Source of the DNA: Colias croceus | Lineage: Eukaryota > Arthropoda > Insecta > Lepidoptera > Pieridae | Length of the DNA stretch: 64,000 bases | Direction of reading: 5' to 3' | NCBI RefSeq assembly: GCF_905220415.1 | Contig: NC_059543.1 | Span: forward strand, 10,988,001 to 11,052,000 | Part shown: piece after piece, positions 37,304-47,800 of the stretch | Numbering within the stretch: position 1 is the first letter of the stretch | How the letters are laid out: the number at the start of each line of letters is the position of its first letter | Notes under the pieces: generated by a model | Database searches by the model: none | What the model was told of the DNA's origin: nothing | The model's input: only the letters and a program-made list of their open reading frames with translations | Position numbers and translations under genes: made by a program

Positions 37304-40210
37304 CTAGGAGTAAGCAATAAAATTTAAAATAATCTTTGTCAATTCACTCAAATTATTTGAAAAAATGTCAGACCTATTGTGCACCTCATTGACAACATGG
37401 ATGGCCTTTGTCAAAGGGGCTCTAGACATTAAATTAGTTCTGGCCTGGGGAACAAGTAAAAGCGGCGGGCTTCGACGTTTCCATACATATGCGTCCGGTA
37501 CACAGAAACTAATGCTTCGTAAAACTTGCGGGTTCTGGTCTTTGCCCCGTAGTATACGTATCAGTATCAGTGCAAGTTGGCACTCCCTTCGCACTTTTAA
37601 ATCGTAATATCCTACCATTCCGAGAACAAAAAGAGTAGGATACTGCAAAGGATAATATGGGTACACTGCATAAAGTTTCATGTATAAATATCTTAAAAAT
37701 TTATTTTGAATTCGCTCCAACATAAACGAATATTTTTGTTCATACGGAGCCCATACAACTGAACCATATTCAAGATGGCTTCTTACCAGTGCATTATATA
37801 GTGATTTGATAGTTCCGATATCGGTAAATTCCCGTGATTGTCGCAATATAAAACCTAAGTTCCTATAAGCCTTTTTGCAAATGTTTACAATATGATCAGA
37901 GAATGTTAAATCAGAGTTGAAGTATATCCCTAGATCTCGTATTTGAGAGACTCGCTCGATGCAACTCGACTCAATATTATATTGGTGAAGTAGCGGTGTT
38001 CGAGTGCGAGTGAAACTCATTACATAGCATTTAGTTGTGTTAAAATAAAGTTTATTACTCTGACCCCATTGAACAATTCTATTAATGTCGTTCTGTAAAA
38101 GTTTACAATCCATATAGTTTTTCACATTCATGAATAATTTTAAGTCATCCGCAAATAGTAAGCAGGTCCCGTGTTTAATCACTTCCGGTAAATCATTAAT
38201 CATTAATAAGAATCCAAGAGGTCCTAAATTACTTCCCTGGCTCACGCCTGACCAAGTGTAATATGGTTCAGATAGAAAGCCTTTGTAATCTACATATTGT
38301 TGCCGATCTCTCATGTAACTCGCAAAGAATTCTAATAACTTTGGGGTGTATCCTACTTCAGCAAATTTTTTTAAGAGGATGTCATTATCGACTGTGTCGA
38401 ACGCCTTTCGAAAATCAAAATATGCAACATCCACCTGGCCTCCAGCATCCACCGCCGGGATCAACTGAGTCATGAAACTTAGGAGGTTTGTGGCAGTGCT
38501 GCACGCTGACCGGAACCCATGTTGCTCGTCCGAAAGCATTGGTCTGATTTGCTGCTGTATTCGACTATGGAGGGCTGCCTCAAATACCTTCGCAGGTGTC
38601 GACAATACAGCCACGGGCCTATAATCTCTTACACTGGATCCAGTTTTATTTTTGGGAACCGGGATGACACGTGTTATTTTCCAACGGACCGGGAAAGTAG
38701 CAGATTTTAAACAAATATTAAATATATAGAGAAGGGGTTCGACTAACACTCTGCTGCAATCCTTGACCAGAAAAGCAGGTATACCATCAGGCCCTGCAGA
38801 ATGCTTTGGCTTCAAATGTTTTAGCGCATCACTTACCTCTTTTTGGCTAAAAGCCTCCACATGCACTCGTGCGCAAGATACTCCACTGGTCGCCGCCGCC
38901 GCCGCCGCCGCCGCCGCCTTGGCATCTAATCGTGGTGGTACGCTGCTATACACAGACTCAAAAAATTTCGCAAATTGTGCAGCACATTCCCCATCGTCTA
39001 AATGTTTGTTATCCTCTATAATGACTGGTTGATTCGGCGTGCCTCGTTTAGACCGGATATATTGCCATAAAGATTTCGGATCCCTTTTGAACTGTTTTTG
39101 AATTTTATCCCTATGCAGTTTATGGGCAGTCTCTATTGCTGTTTTTATTCTAGATCTGTATGCAGCAAATGCATCATAATCGGTTTTTAGTTTGGATATT
39201 TTATATTTTCTATGTAACCTAGCCTTAACTTTAATGTCATGTATAATATTTTTCGTGTACCACTCCGGATATTTATATCTCATATTTGTTTTGAGTTGTT
39301 TTTTCTTGGGAACACATCTATCAAAAATATCATACACTTTCGCATAAAAAAAATCTAGCGCCTGTTCTACACCTTCCATTTTATATAAAGGATCCCACTC
39401 AGTAGACGTTAAAAGTGCGTACATCAATTGAAAATCAGCCTTATAAAAGTTCCATTGTAATCGGTCATTTGTGAATCCGGCGGAGGCGGCCTGGGTGGTG
39501 GGGGCGGCAGCAGCGCTCGCGGGAGAGGCGCGCGCGCGCAGCCTCACCGTCAGCGGTGGATGATACGCGTCCGCAGGCACTAAAACTTCATCCGCTGCAA
39601 CTACCTCAATTCCATCGCTAAAACCCGAGCACAGAACCAAATCCAACTGTCGACCTAAACAATTACATGTTGAATTTTTTTGAGTGAATTGACAATATGT
39701 CATAAAATATTCATAATAATTATTTATATTTATTGAACTAGAATACAGATTAAAGTCACCTAACACAATAACTTTATCATATTTACAACATAATTCCTCA
39801 ATTTTCTTAAATAATACCATATACTCATTTTCTGAACTACTTGGAGGAATATATACAACACAACATAAAAATAACAATTTATTACCTAAATGTACAGTTG
39901 CACAAACCATCTCGAACACGCAGGAGTCTATCGCGACGCCGGGCGCGCGCACCTCACGTAGCTCCAACCGCTGTGTGGCCACGAGAAATACGCCGCCTTG
40001 CTTGCGTCCGTCATTGCGGTCGCAACGTAGAATTTGATATCCGGGGGGAATAATTTCTCTATCTTGTATAGACGGACTACACCCAGATTCAGTTATAGCA
40101 AAGAGATCTGCATTCAATAATTCAATATTCACTCTAAATTTATCCAATTTCGTACGCAAACCCCGTGTATTTTGATAGAATATTTCAAACTCAGAACTTG
40201 GTTTATTCAT
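37304..40210 (-). CDS. Retrotransposon ORF2: APE endonuclease-reverse transcriptase
   Basis: 968 aa from the ATG at 40210 (an in-frame upstream ATG at 40261 would give 985). The N-terminal third is an APE-type endonuclease with ITESGCSP, VIVLGDFNL and DAYHPPL. The centre is a reverse transcriptase with KHSAGPDGIP, YFDFRKAFDTVDND, GVSQGSNLGPLGFLLMIND and the catalytic FADD. The C-terminus is the usual thumb/Cys region without RNase H. In the linker an in-frame (GCC)n tract (38890-38918) gives a run of Ala, and a GC-rich Ala/Ser/Pro stretch lies at about 39478-39548. It nicks target DNA and copies the element RNA by target-primed reverse transcription. The frame is intact. Confidence 0.95.
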   Translation of the reverse strand: MNKPSSEFEIFYQNTRGLRTKLDKFRVNIELLNADLFAITESGCSPSIQDREIIPPGYQILRCDRNDGRKQGGVFLVATQRLELREVRAPGVAIDSCVFEMVCATVHLGNKLLFLCCVVYIPPSSSENEYMVLFKKIEELCCKYDKVIVLGDFNLYSSSININNYYEYFMTYCQFTQKNSTCNCLGRQLDLVLCSGFSDGIEVVAADEVLVPADAYHPPLTVRLRARASPASAAAAPTTQAASAGFTNDRLQWNFYKADFQLMYALLTSTEWDPLYKMEGVEQALDFFYAKVYDIFDRCVPKKKQLKTNMRYKYPEWYTKNIIHDIKVKARLHRKYKISKLKTDYDAFAAYRSRIKTAIETAHKLHRDKIQKQFKRDPKSLWQYIRSKRGTPNQPVIIEDNKHLDDGECAAQFAKFFESVYSSVPPRLDAKAAAAAAAAATSGVSCARVHVEAFSQKEVSDALKHLKPKHSAGPDGIPAFLVKDCSRVLVEPLLYIFNICLKSATFPVRWKITRVIPVPKNKTGSSVRDYRPVAVLSTPAKVFEAALHSRIQQQIRPMLSDEQHGFRSACSTATNLLSFMTQLIPAVDAGGQVDVAYFDFRKAFDTVDNDILLKKFAEVGYTPKLLEFFASYMRDRQQYVDYKGFLSEPYYTWSGVSQGSNLGPLGFLLMINDLPEVIKHGTCLLFADDLKLFMNVKNYMDCKLLQNDINRIVQWGQSNKLYFNTTKCYVMSFTRTRTPLLHQYNIESSCIERVSQIRDLGIYFNSDLTFSDHIVNICKKAYRNLGFILRQSREFTDIGTIKSLYNALVRSHLEYGSVVWAPYEQKYSFMLERIQNKFLRYLYMKLYAVYPYYPLQYPTLFVLGMVGYYDLKVRRECQLALILIRILRGKDQNPQVLRSISFCVPDAYVWKRRSPPLLLVPQARTNLMSRAPLTKAIHVVNEVHNRSDIFSNNLSELTKIILNFIAYS

Positions 40211-41297
40211 TCGCTTTTTTATTGGATTTTCGAAACCAAATCCATTCATTAAATTCAACATTTACAGGCCAAATTTCAGCTTTATTCAATTTATCAAACA
40301 TCTGCTCCGGTACGCTGATAATAAAAGATGCATAATCTCTCTCGATTTTATGTTTGATTTTTTCAATTTTTATAGAAACATCAGGACCACATACCGATTG
40401 CACGTAAGAAGTTATGTTTTCAATAGTGGTATTAGAGTGTAAGCGCCACACGTGTAAATGTTTCTTACGTTCAGTGCCCTTCAACGCCACAATTGACTCG
40501 TTATTACCTTTAGTCACATAGTTCTTGGTTTGACGTCGCTGAATATACGGCATTGATTTCAAATTAGTATCCGCGCTTTGTTCCATCATGTGCTCATCGA
40601 TTACATCCGATCCATTCATAGATAAAGTCGCAGGTTTAGTGGCCACACACTTATTTGTATTGAAAACATTCGTACTTTTAATTTGACTTGTTAATTTGTG
40701 ACTTAATTTTGGGCTATTTTGCTGATGGACAGTTTCAGCAAACGAACGAGAGGAAGTCAGATTTTCCATTTCGCGCGATAATTCACAATTTTGATTATTT
40801 ATTTTTGTGATGATTTTATTTTCAAGTACCTTCATAATTGCAATGATATTAGTTAAATCAGTTGTTGTTTGTGTCACTACATCTTGCAAATGCTTTAGTG
40901 TTTTTTCGTGGCTATCTAGACGGGTTATTATATCAGAACGTAGTCCTCTCAACTCTTCTAGTAGCTGGAAATCCATGCAAATAGTGGTAGGAGTTAATTG
41001 TGAATTAGTGCCGCGTTTAGTGTTAACATTACTTTTTGGTGTTGTGAATACGTCTATCTTTGGATTCTCGTTCCTTACCGAAATATTATCAACATTAGAT
41101 TGTCTAGCATTCGAATACACACACAGAGGACATGCCCATTTTTTTTTGAATTCATGAGTAAGCTCAGTGTATGTGGTTAATTCCATTTGAAGGCATCTGA
41201 TATCATATTTTTTCTTACATTTATTGTTGGAGCATTCCAAGAATAAGTTATCAGGTATACATTCCCGACACATATTACAAATTTTTTTATTAGACAT
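40203..41297 (-). CDS. Retrotransposon ORF1: PHD-like finger RNA-binding protein
   Basis: 364 aa starting MSNKKICNMCRECIP. I chose this ATG over an in-frame one at 41366 because the finger begins directly after it. Residues about 7-55 form a PHD-like zinc finger (Cys pairs, then WACPLC). A coiled-coil middle follows (LDSHEKTLKHLQ region). The C-terminal block with KKHLHVWRLHSNTTIENI resembles the RRM-like ORF1 tail of CR1-type elements. ORF1 proteins coat the element RNA. Its stop overlaps the ORF2 start in the 8-nt string ATGAATAA. Confidence 0.85.
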   Translation of the reverse strand: MSNKKICNMCRECIPDNLFLECSNNKCKKKYDIRCLQMELTTYTELTHEFKKKWACPLCVYSNARQSNVDNISVRNENPKIDVFTTPKSNVNTKRGTNSQLTPTTICMDFQLLEELRGLRSDIITRLDSHEKTLKHLQDVVTQTTTDLTNIIAIMKVLENKIITKINNQNCELSREMENLTSSRSFAETVHQQNSPKLSHKLTSQIKSTNVFNTNKCVATKPATLSMNGSDVIDEHMMEQSADTNLKSMPYIQRRQTKNYVTKGNNESIVALKGTERKKHLHVWRLHSNTTIENITSYVQSVCGPDVSIKIEKIKHKIERDYASFIISVPEQMFDKLNKAEIWPVNVEFNEWIWFRKSNKKANE

Positions 41298-41400
41298 ATT
41301 TATATTTGATTCACACAAAAACACTGAGACAGCTGTTAACCGTGCAATATTTTGACCGTGCAACATAATAAAAACGATTATTGTTTTTGAACGAAAATAC

Positions 41401-41823
41401 TAATGTTGCCATTTTACAAATTTTGCCATATTCTAAGTAATTTAAACAACAAATCGTCACATGCCACACTTATCGAATAACGAATTATAAAAGGATCTTC
41501 GACCTTCGTCTAAAGTTTACAAAATTAAAGTTGGTTTTTTTCCATAAAATAGAAGTTGTTTTTTATAGTTTATTTGTTACTTAATTTTTAAAAGATATCA
41601 AATTAAAATACACACTACATAACTACTGTAAAGTGCAAAATGCAAATTTTCATCTGTGAATGTGGCAACTGGCAAGACCAAATAGACATAATATTTTGTT
41701 TTTGTTTTGAATTTTCAATTTTCAAAAACGTTCTGTTTTCATTTCATCTCAAGTCTTTTGCTAGATTATTATCAAATATATTGTTATTAATTCCTAATTT
41801 TCATTTCATCTGATGCTGTAATC
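41401..41823 (+). promoter_or_regulatory. MNS1 upstream region
   Basis: AT-rich sequence between the retrotransposon and the proposed MNS1 start. It has GTTGCC/GGCAAC half-sites (41404, 41657) of the kind found in ciliary X-boxes, but no full inverted X-box that I can defend. Confidence 0.3.
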
Positions 41824-41826
41824 ATG
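41824..41826 (+). CDS. MNS1: Proposed single-codon first exon of MNS1 (ATG|GTAAAA)
   Basis: Exon 2 is open through its acceptor (TTCGCAG|GAG, phase 0) and has no ATG before 42032. The nearest upstream start that joins in phase is ATCATG followed directly by the donor GTAAAA. The donor is weak, so the real first exon may lie elsewhere upstream. Confidence 0.4.
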
Positions 41827-44800
41827 GTAAAATAGGGCATTATTATTTTTAATGTTTATTTGCGTCACAGAGGAAGAAATATTCAACTTGCACTACCTAC
41901 CTACATAACGTTACGTTGATTGTCTTCGCAGGAGGCTAAAACAGAATTACAGAAAAATGCGATTGCCGAAGCTCGTCGTAAAGAACTTGAAGCTTTCCAG
42001 CGAGCTCTAGATATACAATGGTTGAACAGCCGTATGGAAGACGGCAGGATGGGCCGCTGTCTTGCGCTCATACAGAAAGAAGCAGAAATGGAAAAAGATT
42101 TTCAGGAGGTGAATACAGAAATATTGTATACATAATATATCATATACAATTATGGCTTTGTCATAATCTTTTACCATTTGCTAGTTTTGAATTTGAATGA
42201 AAATTGAAAATATCTTTGAAGGCAGGAATGGGTATGTACTATGTATATAGAAAGACGTATCTATGCTATTATGTACAATAAATGTTTACTAGATTTCAAA
42301 GGAAGTTTCAAGACTACAAGTTGATAAATACTACATTGCAGAGAACAGACCACGCAGCAATAGTAAACGCTAGAGCACACAAGGAAATGGCTCTGGGCAT
42401 TGAAATAGCTAAAGTGCGCCGTGAAGAGGCCTGTGAATTGCTCAGGCGGCACTACTTGCGTGAACGAGATCCAAGCCTACGAGAGCTTAGCAAGAAGTTA
42501 CATGCTGGCTATGTGCGAAGAGATCTGCAGCAGCAGATCGTACACAATCAGTATAGAAAACTACAGGATAAGGTCACAAATTTAATATTTTTCTTCATAC
42601 ATTTTTTGCATGTAGTTGACTCATGGTTAAATTTCTTTCTTTGTTTTCTTGCTGTCCTTGGGAAGATTGAATATTTATGTTGGTAAGTTTATTCATTACT
42701 AGCTTTCTGTCCGCGGCTCCGCCCGCTTTGTCTAAAACCTAATAATATATATATATAGAAAAAATCTAGAGAACCACTCTATCTATAAAAAAAATCGCAT
42801 CTAAATCAGAAGATTTAAGCATACATAGAGACAGAGAAAGCGACTATGTTTTGTAGCATCATGGACGAATATAATCTAAAAGGACTGATAATGGTCATAC
42901 TAGAGATCGTACCCCGTAATTTCAGACTATTACTAGATGGCGCTCTGATTTGAGCTTATTATTTAATTTGCAGCTTTAAAAGCACCACTAGTGACCAATT
43001 TTAGAACTATGGAAACAGCAAACTATCGATTTTCAATTATTACATCTAGAGGGCGTTGTTTTAAAAACTCCGGTGTTTTTGAATTATTTTAGTTTTTAGT
43101 TAAGAGCGTTCATGCTCCTCACAGGGCTTAGTGCAGAATTACGAATTAGAATTATTAATTTTTTCAAGCGTTGAAATAGTTTTGCTGAAATCATCATATC
43201 TGCTTTTTATAAATGTGATACTGTCTTTTAAACTAATAATTTCTTGCTTTATACAATTTAAATCTTACGAAATCCTATTCATAATTGATGATTCCAGTGA
43301 GCGCCGCAGCTTTTCCATCTATTCGGATATAATCTCTCGAATAGAGTCAGCTGATAATGCATTATTATTCACAGCGATAGGGGATTTAAAAGATGTGCCA
43401 CCTCTACGTGTTGTAATGTTATCAGGACTTCGTTGTAACAATTGAGCGCATGAGCGTACTGGGGTATTTTCAGTATTCAGAGATCTTGACTGATGAGTGG
43501 AACATTCAGGGCAAAACCATTTTTTTTTAATTCGCTTGTCAATTGTTTCTTTTTGTCAGTTGGGAACAAACATGCAATATGATAATTTCGTTTACAATGA
43601 GGGCAAGATAAAATCCCAGCGCTGCCTTCTGTTGTAGCTTTGCAACAGGCAAACTTCATAATGATTGGAAAATTTAAGTAATTAAGAAAAAAAAATATAG
43701 TAATATATTTCTGATAATATGACCCCTGTCAGGATCGATCTTCCTACTAACTGTTCTAAGTCCAGTTCACTTTGTACAGAGCTACGAGTGTCTTGTAATT
43801 TTCAACGAAATTATGTTTCTTATTGTATCTGGTAAATCGTCACGATAGATGACAATGTTAATTTGTAACTTTTGTTTTTAATATACCGTCAACCACTTTT
43901 ATCACTTTTACGCAAAAAGTTTCCAATGTTAATTTTAATAATAAATCGTGATGTATAACGCGTATTCGTCCACAAATCAGATTGTTTTTGATAACTTAAG
44001 CACCACTAATAAAAACTTCCAACAAGATATACTATTTCAATTAGATTTGAATTTAATTTGTAACCCGCTTGATCAAACACGTACGCTTCAAGCGTGTCCC
44101 AGACAGACGCGGCCTGCGGTGGCGGTGGCGGTGGCGGTCAGTTGGATGACTTGAAAGTTCTAGGAATGACATAGACAGACGCGGCCTGGACGCGGTCACA
44201 GCGCGGCTTACCGCGGCCGCAAGCCCCGCCCTCTCCGCCACCGCTTCTGTGTGAATGAGCGCGCGGACATGAGGCGGTCATTACGCGATCAGTTGTAAAT
44301 TTTTGCAACAAGCCGCGTGTACCGCGTGAAATTATGCCTATAAACACTGAGTTGTTTATTCAAACAGTGCAAAAGTACCCAGTTTTGTATGATACATCAC
44401 ATAAAGACTTACTACTCTTACGTACTCTTAAGAAATAGCTCTGTATAATTGGCGCATGCTGTGTTAACCTCTAATTATTTGTTACTTTATCGCAAGAAAT
44501 ATATGTTATATAATAATTATATTAAAGAATCATTGTAAACAAATGTTGGTTGACCAAATAAATAAATAAATACTAAAAAAAACAACAGAATTAAAAACAA
44601 AATATGGGCAATAAAAGCAATAAAACTTCGTACGATTGGCCATTACTAACGTCCACTTGCAGGTGAGACTCGAGAGCTAATGTGCCGCTGTAGGTTAGAA
44701 TGACCGCCACCGCGGCCGCGGCAGTATATTGTTATCACGGTCAAGCAAGAAGGCAACAGCAGATCGCCACCGCAGGCCGCGTCTGTCTGGGACAGGCTTC

Positions 44801-47800
44801 ACACTGACGTAAGTTTCTCATATATAAAAAAGTACTCTGTGGACGTAAGCGACTGACTGTGTTGGTGTTATCAAGTTTGGGTCGCTGGCTAAGACATGCT
44901 GGACATTTCCAAGAAGACTTCTTTTCAGGTAACATGGCATAAAATCTCTTATTGTTGGTTCCAGCGCACTGCAAGTCATACGCTAAAGAACATAGGGAGC
45001 ATCTAAGGAAGTGAGTACCTTTAATAAGGTTTCGACACCCACTACAAACATTCGACATAGTGATCAGAGTAGTGTATATATATTCTTTATTTTCTGTTAA
45101 AAAAAAATGTCTATATCTTTTTTCTTCTTAATTATTCCCTTGTAAACAGTATTACATATTTATATGAGCAAAAAATACGGGAAAAGAAAAAAAATCTAGA
45201 TGTACGGCGATGATTTGAACCAGCGTCCATCAGTTTATAAGTACGAGACTGAGTCAATACAGCTACAGACACGTTTACGTCTTACGTTGAAATTTATGCT
45301 CTAATTGTTCGAGTAATTCTTAGTTATAAACAGTTCATAGCAGCGTGGTCCGTGAAAAAATAGGCGGTTCATCCTAAGGAGCGCTGGGGCAGTGAACTCT
45401 CATAAATAATAATTATTATAATAAAGTTGTGCTCATTCATTTAACAATTAATATATCTTTAATTTAAAATTAAATTTATCGTATACCTAAACTCCAATAC
45501 GAATATCAAATGCCTAAATACGGAATCCAATAAGAGTGAAAGAGAAATTTTGCGACAGTCCTGCGGAGGTCCTGCGCGAAACCGCGATGTTGCCGCATCG
45601 CATGACAGCAGCAATTGCGCGCGACAAGCGCGCGACGTTGCCAGTTGCCACTCCTATATTATAAACAAACAATAAAAATACGCTCGCGAAAGCAAATTCG
45701 GGGATTTTCTAATTATTAATTGATAATCATTGAATTCGTTTTGAAATAGCCTGTACTTTATAATTTTTAGTGTTTATATAGACATTTATAATGTGGTGCT
45801 CATTTTTTTTTGTTATGAATTTACTACGCTACTGTATTTTCTTTGTTTTAGTTCAATAATTGAACACCCGTACAATTTTGTCACGAGCCGCCTCTTGCCT
45901 TTATAATATTTTACGTTTTATATTTTACGTTATAGTTTACGTTTTTGCGTATTATATTTTACGTCAAGATACCATAAGATACTATTTGGCACATTGATTT
46001 TTTTTAGAAGCGACATCTAGACAAGAACCATTCAATTATAAAAAAATGCCAAATGATACTGCGAGTGACATCTATCGACTAAATTGGGAACTGAGAAACG
46101 AATTACGCTGTTTACTATGGCTATGATAAGTCCTCTAGATATTTATTGGGTCCATGGTAGCATGTAGTGATACAATTACGTAATAATGGCATAATTCCCA
46201 TCATATTATGTTTATTCATTCCTTCTTTGTTCTGATGGCCAATGTGCCAATTAATAATTATTGTTGTATAGTATAATTTCGATGAAGATCTTTAAGAGGG
46301 CTTATTCAATTTAACGCAAGTCAGAATCTCCGCGATCTATTACGATAGATCGCGGCTTGCGCTATCCTTTTACTATGAACAGCATAGGTCCACAGGAGAG
46401 CGCCGAGCAACATGTCCTCTCTCTGGGAAGGCTCGCTGCCGACTGATTTTAATCGGGTCGCGCGCAGTGTTTTATAGTACTTTAAAAAAATTGTAGAAAA
46501 ATAATAGTGGTACCTTAGTTGATTTTTTAAATTTAATCTTATAAGTAAGACGTTCTTTTATTGCAATATGTATAAATTATATTCAACTAAGTCAAATATC
46601 TTGGTGAAAATAATCATTTTGTCGACTATAATTTCTAAAAAAATTCACATTGTTCGGATTTTAATTTCGTAAGTTAGGAGTCCAAAATAAAAAAATCTTT
46701 TAACTAACTATTTTAATAAGGATTTTTGCAGTTAGTTAAAAAAAATGTGTGTTAGATCTGTCAGCAATTTCAGATATTTTTAGCTTCGAAATTGACACTA
46801 AAAGTGAAATCAAGTAATCATCGGCTCAGTTATCTTGATGGTATTCACAAATACTGTATTAATTGAAAAAAACTCTTAACTAACTATATAGACAATAAAA
46901 TTTCCTAAAATTATTAGTGATTCATATGTTTGTAAGAGAAGTGGTTGATGGGCAATCTGGTTTGAAAAATCACATATTTGAGCCAAACAGCGCACGGACC
47001 GCGTACACGGCCTTAATGTCAAAAATAAATTTAAATATGTGTTACAGGCAGAAGAAAACGCAGCGAACCGAATCCTCGCGAAATCCCTCTCCAGTGACAT
47101 AGAAGCAAGGGAAAAGGAAGAGAAGGACAAATTAGAGAAAGACACAAAGTACCGCCTGCAGTTACAGCAGCAGTTAGTTAATAGACAGCGGCAGAAGCAG
47201 TGCGAGTATGAAGAAATGCTGATTGAAAAGAAGATGCTAGAGGATATTGAAAGGACTATAGCTGATGAGGATCAGAGGTTTGTTACTTTTATATGGAATG
47301 TTCTAGAACATAATAGAATGTATGATTAGAAGTTTCATGCATATAGGTAATAATTGTAACTGTGTGTATTGGCTTACTCTTATTTTCCTTTTAAAGATTG
47401 AAAATTTTTAAATTTCATCCTTCTATCTCTTATTTGAACATGAAAAACAATACTTCTAATTATTCTATTTTGCTTAAATATCAATGAGCTTAATAACATG
47501 TAATCTTCTTAAATCAATAAAAAAAAAAATTCCAGAGAATTACAACAGAAACGCGAACAAATGGAGAAGTGTAGTCGAGAAATGGTCACATTCAAAAAGG
47601 CGCGCGAAGCGTGGAAAGAGAAACAAAAGGAAATGCTTGTTATAGAGGAGAGGAATATTGAGAAGCAAAGGAAAGACGCATCTGATAGGAGTTCAGCGAT
47701 GTGAGTGAGATTATATTAATTACTTTTACTCAATACAATTGGCTTGGATATTATACTTGAACAAATATAATAAGGTGAAAGAAAGAGTCCAGGTTGTTTC

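Larger units (their letters stand above)
37140..41400 (-). mobile_element. Near full-length non-LTR retrotransposon (CR1/Jockey group)
   Basis: Minus-strand element with two open frames, ORF1 then ORF2, a short 3' UTR and a (TAAA)n tail at 37140-37166. Both ORFs are uninterrupted, so it is young or recently active. The PHD-like finger in ORF1 and the APE endonuclease plus RT in ORF2 point to the CR1-like part of the Jockey group. The 5' limit is approximate, and I could not see a convincing target-site duplication. It sits between the divergent Amph and MNS1 genes, about 0.4 kb from each. Confidence 0.9.

Noticed and set aside
40807..41157. 116-aa plus-strand ORF
   Set aside because: Antisense shadow of the retrotransposon ORF1.
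41404..41680. RFX X-box in the MNS1 promoter
   Set aside because: Only half-sites (GTTGCC, GGCAAC) are present; no correctly spaced inverted pair.
43131..43445. 104-aa plus-strand ORF
   Set aside because: Antisense to the broken LINE ORF1, whose minus-strand reading gives the meaningful coiled coil.
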